From assembly GCA_003864495.1 (NCBI GenBank), contig ML133478.1, forward strand, positions 117,129-181,128: DNA of 64,000 nt, in the 5' to 3' direction. Each line of letters begins with the position of its first letter. Position 1 is the stretch's first letter. This stretch comes from Nemopilema nomurai (taxonomy: Eukaryota > Cnidaria > Scyphozoa > Rhizostomeae > Rhizostomatidae). Positions 11,401 to 23,400 of the stretch are shown here, in pieces. Both the position numbers and the translations under genes were made by a program. The notes beneath the pieces were generated by a model, which saw nothing but the letters and a program-made list of their open reading frames with translations, did not search any database and was not told the origin of the DNA.

Positions 11401-14400
11401 GAGAAGGGGTCACAAGCACTCTTTAATATGATGCTTAAGAGATGATCACACATAGCTAAAAGGCCACTTTATGTAATTTCTATTAGATTTATCTGTTTGT
11501 CTAGCCTTTGTTATTGGCTACAAACCATTTTCTAGTCCTTTCCTCAGTTTATAATCATTGATCATGCTAACACAAAGTTCCGTTCATAGGTAGTGCTGAT
11601 GTTACAAGCAAACTGTCATACATTTCCACTCTGGAAGAGTATTTCACCTTCATTATTTGGGACCTCACTGTCATGGCACTGAAGATGTTTATAAATGTAG
11701 GAAAGAGTGTCAATTGTTGCCAAATATCAACTATTCTATATTTTTACACAATGCTGTTTAAATATTTTGTAGTGAATATGAAAGTGCCTAAATTTTGGCC
11801 AATCCAATTCAACAGAAGGACTAGCTCTAGCTAAACCAGATCTTAGAATAAAAACGATCTAAATTCTAATAAGACATCGTAACATCGTGTTCAAAAGAAC
11901 CACAGAAGTTTTTATTCCCTAAAATAGGAGCTAAACATAAAAAACATGAGAAAGATGCTGGTTGTATAGATTTGTAGACGAAAAGGCTTGCAATTTATCA
12001 AAGCGCTGTCGTTCTCCTTTTTACAACGGTTCATTTCCACATTTGTTTAATTGCAGGACAGAGACAGCTTATCATCTAAGAGGTGTGGTTTTCTGCCCTG
12101 CTCCTGCTGTTTTGAAATGCTGCTGTATGTCATCGCCATGTCAGACAAGCTGGCTTTGAATGAAAGCTCTCAGGTTTTTTCCTAGTTTTTTTGTTTATTC
12201 ATTTTTCTTTCATATTTAATTTCATGCTATGATAAGCAACTTAGTATGATGTTATAACACACGACAAGTGTTGAATTTTCCTCTTTCCTGCCACACTCAA
12301 TTTGTCAATTTTTCATTGTTGTTTAAGAGTGTTTCAACAATACATATAATGCAGCAAGATATTGTGTGAGACTTCCAGTAGATCCAGCTTGTTATATTCA
12401 CTTGCCACTTTATTTTCATTTCATTTTAAAGGCATCAATTCAGGACCTCTGCAATTTCTGTACATTTTAGGGCTTTTGGTCTTTGTTTTCTGGCATTTGT
12501 TCCAGTTTTCTTGACACAACCACGAAATCAGCCATCGATGAAGATTTTTTTGCAAAACGAGGTACCATCACCTGACGAGTTTTCTCATTGCAATTTGCAT
12601 TTTATGTCCTTTTTAATTTTTCATCAGTACTTTGAAAACTTTGTGAGAATCATTTATGTGGGCGTCAGTCACTTCAGTTTTATAGCCAGTTATCTTTATG
12701 TAGCCAGGCAAACTTTCGTTATTATGAGCTGAAAATCAGGGAGATGTATTGAAAATAGTGCAGCATTTTCTAAAGTACTTGCTTTAACACTGCATGCCCC
12801 CATCGCATTTCTAATTTCTCCAACCAACATGTTTCGTTCAATTCACCAATTTCTCTTCTCTCTGCGGATACAGCATGCATGCCTTTTTCCAGATGAGAGG
12901 CTTTCAAGCTCCTCATAATGAGAATGTCACGCCATTTTCAACATAAGAGATGCCACTTTTCAAATTGTAGCTCCGTTTGGTGTTTCTATCGACGAGCCTA
13001 CGGCATTTACGTGGTGGTTGCTGAAAATGGTTGCACCGCTTTACAAATATGATATCGGAGGGACATTGACCTACAAAGAGCACGTGCGTATCTTCTTGGT
13101 CCGTGCTTGCAACCAATCCCTGCATCAATGTCCTGACATTTTTGATGAAGTTGCTTTAAGCAAATTATATCAAATATCAGCAATGCCTCTTTCCTCTTGT
13201 GTCATTGTGGACCAATTGAAACATGCTGAACGGTCATTTGGTACAACTTCTAGAGAGTGTACTCTACGCCATGCCCATCCTGGCACATGCTTTCTTCGTG
13301 ATTTTATGATATAGTATTTTTTTGTCTCTAACATTTTTAGTTCATTTATTAAGTTTTGATTTTTTGTTTTCAGATGTACTTGCCAAGTAACTGGCTTCTT
13401 GTTCAAGACCTTCTGAAATTAACATTTAACAGCAAGGTATGTGTTTTCTTTCCTTTAAGAATATAAAATCTACGAGTTCATATTCGTGTAGTCACTTATG
13501 GTTAGTTTTTAAAGCTGGCGACAGCACTGTTTTGCGATATAGTGCCCTTTTCCATGCTTTGTTCAGATCTTCTCATCACTGAATCTTGTATCGATTTCAT
13601 TAGATTCGAAACAGCAGATAAAGCATGGCTGAAATTGTTGTACTATGGGCTTGTAGTGTTTTGCTCGAACTGATGCAGCGTCTCTCTTTAGGGCCCGGAC
13701 ACCAACGAACGCGCGGCAAGAGAAGCTCTTTCCACGTGTCTAGAGGTTGCTGCCATCTGGAACCCAAATCCTGACGTCATCACATATTTATGGGAATATT
13801 TTTGCAAGAGGCTGGTACGTGGTAGAAACATTTCCCTCTCTCCCTCGAGAGATTGTTTCTCCCTCGAGAAACACTCATCTCCCTTGAGAGATTGTTTTTT
13901 TATTATAGTATGCGATTTTATTTTTATAGCATGGGTTTATTCTCCGTGACATGGCCCCAGTTCCCTATTGGCAAGCAGCAGATTCTTTGTACAGGAGCAC
14001 TCGGTCCTCTTCCAAAATAAAAGCCAAAAGGCTTCCACTCACGTTTATGTACTCGCATCCCTTAATATTAGGTTGTCTTCTTTCAATTTTATTCCCATTT
14101 GCCACATGAAGCATTTTCTAAGGGAGTTTCCTGGGTCCCCTCAGCATTGCTGTTTTTGATACACTATAGAAACATAACAACACCCCGTGATCTTGACAGG
14201 CCTGGTGCGTGAATCCTGCGTCCAGTATGATCACTCGATCCTAATTGTCTAGTAATAAATTCAAAAGAACTAAATGGTAACGCTTCCAAGTTTACCATTC
14301 GAAGAACATGATCAGTGGTGTCTTCAAATATCAATAAAAATTCTGGTAATGCTTATTCTAAGTCAGTTTGACTAGCTGTCAATATTTGTTGCGCACATCA

Positions 14401-17400
14401 TTCTAGCAAGGTGTAGTTTTCTTACGTTGTCAATACCAATGGTAAACAGTAAAGGACATTGTTTAACGACCCTACACACAAAGAGGGCCACACCATCAAA
14501 ATTAAACAGAAGAAACGCATGTTTGCAGTCACCAGGATTTAGAAAAAGAAATCCAAGACGCGCTAGAATTTACTTACCATCAAAGTTAAACACAGAAACT
14601 CTACATGCAATGACCAAAAACGAGAAAAATAAATCCAAGAAGAGCAAAAATTTCCTGTAGCAAAAGAATCAGCTTTAAGACTCTTGCTTTGATAATAAAA
14701 CTCTTTTTCAGGCAAATGAAATAACGGATGTCCTCAAACGATAAATTTCCATTGTTATCGATAGATTCCCATTTCGTCATATCTATTTTTTCTTTTAATC
14801 AAGAATTCAAGCTTTTCCCTTGGAAATCAAGGAATATTGTCTACAGCTATTCCCAGGTATGTAAACAATTTTGTATGGCTCTATTCTTAGCACAAAATAT
14901 ATCATCGATATTTTTTCATTTCTGGAAACCACCCCACCCCATTAGTGCAAACCTGGCAACCACCCCATTTGTGGAAACCACCCCATCCCATTTGTGCAAA
15001 CCTGGCAACCACCCCATTTGTGGAAATCACCCCATCCCATTTGTAGAAACCATCCCATCCCATTTGTGCAAACCTGGCAACCACCCCATTTGTGGAAATC
15101 AGCCCATCCCATTTGTAGAAATCACCCCATCCCATTTGTGGAAATCACCCCATCCCATTTGTGGAAACCACCCCATCCCATTTGTGCAAACCTGGCAACC
15201 ACCCCATTTGTGGAAATCACCCCATCCCATTTGTAGAAATCACCCCATCCCATTTGTAGAAACCACCCCATCCCATTTGTGGAAACCACCCCATCCCATT
15301 TGTGCAAACCTGGCAACCATCCCAACAAGTCTTCAGCTTTATAAACATTGAATAATGGTATTGTGGAAGGAAAGTTGTTGAGGTGCTAAGCTAAATTTGT
15401 AGCTTAGAACAAAGGATATACTCATAACTCTTATATATACAATGTAATGTATAATGCATACAATCATATTCATCTTTTCTAGTTTATCAGCTGTGGAATG
15501 GCTAGAGAAGTTCCGTTTTGCTATCAACTTAGCAGAGACAAACGGTGAAAGGTGAATAGGCCATGACATTTTGGGTTGCTTCGACCAAGTACATTTACCG
15601 TCTCTCTCTCTTTTCTTGGAAGGCAGCGTCCAACTCTCATCTCATCTTTTCTAAATCGCGCTCTAATTTCGAAACTTAAAAACAGAATCCGTAAACATTT
15701 ATGTAAATTTAGGCCCCGAAGATAATTTTCAATTATCTTTGTAAGTGAATGCACTGAATCAAATTGCAATGGGATCTGATAAGTAAGTTCTTCATCTCTA
15801 AATTATTCCCAGTCTGCCAACCTGACCTGCCTTTGGGATTCTTCATTCCTTAGGGCATCAAACGCCCTTGAGATAGATCGGATGCAAATCGTTTTGTTAA
15901 AGCTGACTGGACTAAAACGTCTTCGTTTTATTGCAACAGGTCTCAGCAAGAGAACAGTTACGAGATTTTTCTACAGATAATCGCCACTTCATTCCAGAAA
16001 GCTGCTACTAGAGGCGACCAAGGCCAGCTTTGGAGCCAATTGAAGGGCAGGTATGGAAATCCATGCTTTCGGTTAATATTGAGGGGGCGATAAGAAGAGA
16101 AGGGGGGAACCGATAAGAAGAGTTCCTATGAGTAGGGCTGGATGCTAGCAAGACCTGCTTCAAGTCGACTAAGGGATATCTCCCTGAGTGTATTGAAACA
16201 TTTGATTTCAGAGATGACACCTTTAGGACTGGGGCCTTTTCGCTCACCTAGTTTGTTGGCTTGAACGACCCTGGGCGAACCGTCTTAAATAACCACAATG
16301 AACTAGTGGAACGATCAGCTTAGACTGATGAATAAAGAAGTTTTCCCATGAAATGAATCTGAAAATAGAGAACGAAGCTAGAGCTGTTAGATATCTAAAG
16401 ATGGGAGCGAGTACGTCACAGTACGATTGAAACAAGAATTCATTATTTCTAGTAAGTTATGACGTTTTTTTTAAAAATGTACATGGCGCAGTCATAAACT
16501 AGGCTTTATTCAGTTAACTAGAGTGTACGATTCCCTCGTTGAAATTTTCCTAGTTAATCGCTACTTGGTATGTGTTCAAACGAAACTAAAAATATAATAA
16601 TAATCATAGTCACCAATACCAAGATCATGGATAAAAAGGAACAGCAGACTATTATTTCACTTTTCCTTAACAATGTGCGCCACGAAACTTTATCCTGAAT
16701 TTCGCTTTCGATGTCATCATTATTGACTTCCCTGGAGATCTCATTCGCTTCGTTGTACCTTTTATCCAACGCGTTAACGTCCAAGACTATTTCATCCGCC
16801 AGCCTCTCATTGCGAACTGCCTCTTTCGCATCGTTGTTGGTAGTTTGATCTGGGCTTGTGTATGGTGGTGGAACCAAGAACTCCACGCCTTCATAGAAGT
16901 CTCCCCTGTTGATTTGATCTCGTCTACATTCATCACGCGCTGTTTCCAACCTCACTTCCCAAACACTCGATTGTGCTTCACCAGTCCTGTTTAAGAACTC
17001 TTTCTCGAGAGCAACCGTCAACACATTTCGAGTTTCACTATTAAAATGACCTTCTGTGCAAGAAGTATCATCCTTTGCAGTTCTTCCATTCGTATTTTTG
17101 TTTTGATACGAGACAACCGCAACATCTCTTAACCAGAGAGCCACCCTGTCTACACCCTGCTCTTTCTGAAGTCCGAACCTTTCAGCCATCTTTCGAAGCC
17201 TTTTTGAGTACAAGCGCCCCTCTTTTGATCCAGATTCCTTCATTTGTACCTAGCTTCTGAATATTGCGAGGACTATTCCGATAGCTTGATATTCGTGTAT
17301 TTTTTCGAAGCAATTTTTGCGTTATCTGCTGTTTCGAATCAAACACGCACTCCTTGCCACATAACGACCTCGCGCCGTCTCAAGCAATGGCAATTATCTG

Positions 17401-20400
17401 GTTTACAACTTCCGAAATTATCCTTCAGTTGGAATGGATAGTTCGCTACACGTTGCTTTATGATTCTATCGGCTGCACTCCCACGAGGCCTAGTATTTAG
17501 GCGATGTATCTTCCAGCCGCCTTAGTACTCGTGGTGTCCCCGCGAATCACCTTAGGCCTGTTTGTCGGGTCCGTCGCATATCCTTTCTCCCGTTTCTGTG
17601 TACACACGGCAACCTGCTAATCACAAGATGTTTGTCAGATTTTATGGCTACCGTGACGGGTTTGAGGAAAGATGTCAAATAATAACGGTAAACTGTGAAA
17701 CTGGGCCTACAATTTCCACTTGCTTTGTCAAGATTCAACAGACTATGAAACGCAGAAATTCAATCTATTGTGGTCACTTTTTTAAGACGCGTGTTAGCTT
17801 TCCAGTACTTTCCAATCGCGAGTATTTGGACGAGCAACTTAAATCGTTGTTATGCTATTTGACAAATGGGGAAGCCCCTCGTATTCAGCAATGGCAACCT
17901 GAGAAGTTTGAAGAACAAAAATGAGACGATGCCGGGATTTGAACTGATCTTGTCTTCGTGTTTTCGTTTGCACCAAGATCAGTTATATACTTAGCAGTTA
18001 TATTCCTCCATAAGGAGACATCTTTTCATCGAAAACAGCAAATGCGCTTGAAACCATGCGATACCGAGCCGCTCCATTTTGGCCCGGATAGGCTTTGGGT
18101 TGCCACGGGACCTGTTGAATTCGTAAGTGATACTGCATCGGTTATATAACCCTGGGTACCAGACCCACTACGTCGGCCATATGTGCTTAGGCCTTAGGAA
18201 ACCTCAAAAAGGAAGAAACCCCGCGTGTTGATAAGTAAAGATCTTCGCCTTTTTATTCGCATAAACTTATGAAAAATAAGGCAAATATATGTTCACGTGT
18301 TCATCAGCATCAACTCAAACAAGGCAATCGAAGTTGGCGTCAAATACGCCCTTTGGTCTCTATTTGAAAATGTCTTGTTGCCTCGTTTCCAATATGTATC
18401 GATTTGGAGTCTTTCAACTTGTTTCCAAGCCTCTGTTTCCCACTTGTTTCCAAGCCAATCAGCTCCTGGCCTAATCTACTTCGTATGTGGACCAATTTTG
18501 AACTGTATCAAAAAGTCCCATGGTAAGGCGGCCCCTAGTCGTATCAACACTGGAACTATTACTAGTAAAACCAGCTCTGTGGAACCACACCCGTGGCAGC
18601 ACTGAACCTCCTCTGATAACTTTACAACCCGGACGGCATTACAACCAGGCTGCATGGAGTAATGCTGGGTTTTCCACTACTAAAGCCGTGGTGTTATTCT
18701 TACCAATTTGATTTGCCATAGCATCGCAGTAATGTGATAAATTGTTCAATGTGCTTCAACCACTACAGGGTTTCAAGGATGTCAGCGACGTTGCTGACGA
18801 CATTTTATTCCATTAAAAAGGCGCGGCGAGCATTTTGAGGGTTTGGACGAGCGCCTCTCGCGGACAGGGGACTTATGCTAAGCATCGTGTACTTTTTAAG
18901 CTGCATATTAGCGTTCTTCGGGCAAATCTTTAATAAAGACGTAACATGCCCAGATCCAAAATATCAAGGATGCTGCAGAGTCACCCAATCCTAAAAAGTA
19001 CATGGGATTCGTAGTTTGTTAGAAATAACGAATTATAGCAGCTGGTACATTTCTTATTTTGCTGCCAATTTTGCAAGAAAGGCCTGCGCATCACAATTTG
19101 TGAGCTTATTTACCCACTTGTACAAGCTTTCTTTGTTCATTCAGAAAAAATACCGCTTTTCAAATGTATGCAACTTGCGGACAGCGGTTTATCGTGACGT
19201 GATTGTTTTCGCGCCGGAATTATTTCTAAGAACTAGATTTTCCGTTTCGCAGTAGTTTGCTGGAAGTCTCGGCACTAAGCTTTAGTCATTATGTGCTTTA
19301 ATGCAGTATTTAATTTGTGGTCAATCAACCATTTATGTTTAATTGTGGTTTATGTGCATTTTACAAAGGATTTCCTCCCTCCCCGTTCCAACAAAGTTGA
19401 ATATTATTAAAGCATTTAAAGCATCGCATTTAATTATATGTTCAACCGCTGCAAATATAAAGTTTTTAAGGCAAGCGATATGGGAGGTTGGTTTTTTCTT
19501 TCCTGGGTTTCCAATCCGTAATGCAAGACAGAAGAAAATTAAAACACGATTTAAATACACGTTAGCTACATAGTCACTTGTAGAGTACGCTACGGCTTTC
19601 ATAGAAATGCTGGTTGCTTGCCGGCGGTTTTTCTTTTAGGGGGAGGGGGTGCAGACATATGACACTACTCGCCCCATATAACCCCCCACAACTCCCTGTT
19701 AAACATTTGGTAATATGCAGGGGTATCGAACACGAACCACACGATGCAGTTCGCATGATCCCCTCAATTTAAAGGAATATGGTAACATGTTCTGAGACCC
19801 CAGGGTTTTGGATACCCCTTTTACCTTCTGAACCTTAGCTACACAATGCAAGCCCATGGGCAATTTGACTATCAGTCAGGCAAGGTCTTTTGCTTAGCCA
19901 CTGAAAGTATTTAACAATCTACAACCAAAACGAGGAATGCTAGAAATATAATAAGCAACGAGTGCTCTCTTACATATATATAACAGCCAGATTAATGTCT
20001 CTGTTCATGCTTCTTATACTGTTCATGTTGCCGCCCAGTCTAGGTTATACAGACGACATCACACTCCATATTCGAACATGAAGGGACAAAGGCGGTTACC
20101 GTAACAGAGAAGAATAACCACATAAGCTCCCTGCCCCTCTCTTTCTATGGAGTAGAGCAATTGCTCCCCAGATGATGTCCAATTTCGATAGTGAAGGATG
20201 GGCATGTCTTGAAAGAAAGGGCATGTCTTGAAAGAAAGGGCATGTCTTGAAATTGTTCGGATTTCAAGCCTTCTCCGCTAGGTCCACCCTTAATGCATGG
20301 ACATTGTCGTGACGTCATACCTCAACTGCACGATTTCATGAAAATACCTCCTAAGACAGCCACTGTAGCTGCGTAGGCGATGGTGAGCAAGACCAGGAAG

Positions 20401-23400
20401 AACAAGCTTATTTTCAACTTCTGTCTATCCGTACAGTCACAGAATCTTCTGCCTTGAGGATCTTCAATATCTTCGTAGGAATTCGTCACAATTATCGCTA
20501 CATCTTCATCTTTGATAAATTGCGATTTTTTTGACCTTCGAAAACCCTGCTGCAAGGCCCAATCTAGCAGCTTGTTTGATTGGCTGTTTCCAGTTTCATT
20601 GTTCTCACTACATGCATCCAAGGAGACCCCGCCTTCCATTTCAAATCGGCCTCGTTTCAGCCCTTGACCAGTTTCCCGTCTGTCAGACACCCAGCTCTTG
20701 TCTGACCATTCTTGGACAATGTGTAGGAAGTTTCCATTCTGCACATCATCTTTCCTTTGTCGTAACATTTCTAGCCAGTTTAGAGTTCTTTCTTGGTATG
20801 CATATGTATAATCGTTTGAATCGCCATTCTCTTTTATCATTCCGGTTTCCCCATCATTGCTATTAATGCTCTCTGTTCCAAATTTGCCATCTCCACACTG
20901 TTCTGCTATCACACAGCCAGGGTCTGCAAAGGTGCTTTGATTTTCGTCAGAAAGTGCTTTGATTTGAAGGCTCTTCAGTTTCAGCAAAGCTATCCCATAC
21001 GACAACGGTAGAATATCAGCCACACATGCATCATTAGAGTTCGTATACAGGCACTCCTTTCCTGCGATCAATCTTGACAAGCCGTCGTCTTCAAAAAGTT
21101 GTGTGTAAACATCCTTTGCAACGTGGCTAGCGATTTGTTGCTTGACCTGCGAAATCAGATCGCGTTTGGCGTTTGGGTGGAGTTCATCGTAACTGCAGCT
21201 CTCGCTATTATCGACTTCAAGCACCACGTGCGAGTCAGCGCTTCGATGTTGTACGTATTCACCGGAGTGGTCCATTGCAGTCGCTGAGTATGCCCTCGCC
21301 GAGCCTTAATCTGGCTGTGCTTTGATCTGGCTGTATTTCAGTCACCCTCATCCAATCAAGTTATGCATTCCTGTCGAATCCCACGTTCAATTTTCAGTTT
21401 CTTTTCAGCGTGAATCCATAGTCATGCGTTACCCTTTATTTTCGTCTTCCCGGAACAAAGGTTTCAAAGGTCTTCCCGGAACAAAGAACAAATATCTTAT
21501 TTCTAGAGGTCAACTGGGGATTCCCACCTTGGGCATGACCAGTCGATTGAACCACCCACCAGTTCTTGACTCGTTTATCCATCGCAGCCACAGATGAGAG
21601 ATCCCTATTCTGTGTCACAGCGCTGTTTGCCAAGGGCCAGGGATTTATATTTGAATGTGGCGAGAAGGGGTTGGGGAGGGGGGAGGAGGTTGTGGTGGTA
21701 GGATGCAAAAATATGTTATCTATCATAGTCATGTCCCTACTAAGCAAAATAAATTACAGAATATTTGACCTCCTTTCTACAATCTACAATATTAATATCC
21801 ATAGAGGCTTCGCCCATGATGGAGATAATTCTTTCTTCCTATTTATAAACTTCTTTCTATTTCTTTGTACATTGTTTTGAAGATACTTTGTTCTACAAAA
21901 ACGTGGGAAGGAGGGAGGGATGAGGCCAAGCCTTGGTGCCACACCGGCCCTGGTACTGAGGCGGCTCGTTCTAATTGAGAGATGACACCTAATAGCGAAC
22001 TTAGGTTGAGACATCAGCTCCAAATTGCAAAAGAGATTGGGAATATTGCAAACAATGCTGCTGAATAGAATTGTTGCATAGTTCCACTGATGGTGTTGCA
22101 TTATTACCCCTAATGCGGCAGATTGAAGCGAGAGAACTGACAGTTTATGTTTACGGCCACTGGTCTTATTAAAGTGGCTCCTTTTGCACTCGAAGTATAA
22201 AAAGTAGTCCACTGTCAGCACGCGGGGTGGAAGAACGCAGAACCAAGGAGCTATAATCATTTATTTTATTATACTTGATTTGATCATTCTGGTTTCTAAC
22301 GTTTTGCTGTGCGCAAAGAGGGGCATGTTTTCATTCTTAAAGAGCTTTTTCAAAGAGCTTCCCCCTCTGCCCCCTTTCTGTGGGCATCCCCGTCAAAGAA
22401 GACTGGAAAAGACGGGTGAATGAAAGTGCGATGAACAGATTAAGCACGCAGAGAACGCACCTGTCGACATTAGCAGTCAATACATGCAATCATTTCAGGT
22501 GACGTAACAGAAAAACACGTTGGTTCGGAAAATGATCATTATTATGGGTCACTTGCCAATATTCCCTTCTTTATGATATATTTCGAGTAGGCTTTGCAGC
22601 AATACACCTATGTATATACATATAGACAAAACGTGATATTTGATCCTCGTGATGAAACTGCACGCATCTTTCCTGAGATTCCTCTAGTTCCTATCGCAAG
22701 GTTTAAAAGAGTTCAGTTTATTTAAAAAGTCATACAAAGGAACCGGCCTGGTTTAAACAACTGATAATGGACGCATAAAGATTTAGGACACCTTGCCAAT
22801 AAACTCATTCAAAGTACTATTCTATTGCTTTTGGTGTTTCGAAACGCAATTGAATCTCGCACGAAGATGCGTGCACTTTGGTATAAACTTTCATAAAGTT
22901 CCATCTTTCATATAAAATCACTTGCATAAACCATCTAATGGTTAATGCAAACTGTAATCTGCCACCCATCGTATTTATTAAAAATATGAAATCAAAATAA
23001 TCTTGATCAAACCGTATTTCCAAAAAATGTTTCCTTAAACAGAAACGTATTTTAATTACACGATAAGGCAACTTGTTTTGGACCTAAAACACTGAGCTTT
23101 TTCATTCGAGTATCATCTGAGAAAAGTACCTGCACCAATCTGCACCATGTGGTGCAAAATTGAAGAGAGGGCGACTGAACCATGAAATGACATCCCATTC
23201 CGTCACCGTTGAATGCGAACTCTTATGCGGTGGCCTAAAGAACGAACAACACCACAAGGACATAGCCTAGGCCCGCAGACAGCAAGCACGCTGCAGCTAC
23301 GTACGCCAGGCATTGCCAGGGAAACGGAAAAAGCTGATGACCAGGCCCGTTTACTTGGTATTTACGAACACCGTTGGTGACCGCGTTTTGTTTTCCCTCC

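Larger units (their letters stand above)
8430..16050 (+). other. MMS22L: Exon map of MMS22L, exons 1-16 (5' half)
   Basis: Coding exons inferred from splice sites and phase: 8430-8580, 9062-9137, 9638-9772, 10246-10301, 10510-10609, 10652-10664 (13 nt), 10793-10924, 11590-11696, 12057-12173, 12471-12561, 12971-13083, 13374-13436, 13692-13816, 14804-14856, 15483-15551 and 15940-16050. Exon 10 starts at GGCTTTTGG after tacattttag and encodes GFWSLFSGICSSFLD, aligning with the vertebrate SFWNWLNKLL segment. Exon 14 is only 53 nt. Sequence between exons is intron, and I see no other gene there. Confidence 0.8.

Noticed and set aside
14925..15325. CRISPR-like spacing of direct repeats
   Set aside because: Repeats are contiguous without unique spacers, the organism is an animal and no cas genes exist. 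It is a minisatellite.
14728..15351. 207-codon plus-strand frame and matching minus-strand frames rich in Pro, His and Trp
   Set aside because: Most of their length is the 23-bp minisatellite, whose unit has no stop codon in several frames. The only true coding part is MMS22L exon 14 at 14804-14856.
17925..17955. tRNA T-arm-like sequence on the minus strand (GTTCAAATCCCGGCATCGTC)
   Set aside because: No D arm, anticodon arm or 5' acceptor half is present upstream. At most a B-box remnant or SINE tail.
18289..19255. Overlapping plus-strand frames after the small ORF at 17628-17924
   Set aside because: No ATG start or plausible protein pattern, no homology and several overlapping registers. 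Treated as intronic noise.
19690..19750. Minus-strand TTCGATACCCC resembling a Pol III B box
   Set aside because: No A box or cloverleaf. Could be a decayed SINE but nothing supports it further.
21784..22260. 158-codon minus-strand frame upstream of nested member 2
   Set aside because: No hydrophobic anchor and a composition shifting half-way to low-complexity. It overlaps purine-rich simple sequence, with no splice or homology support.
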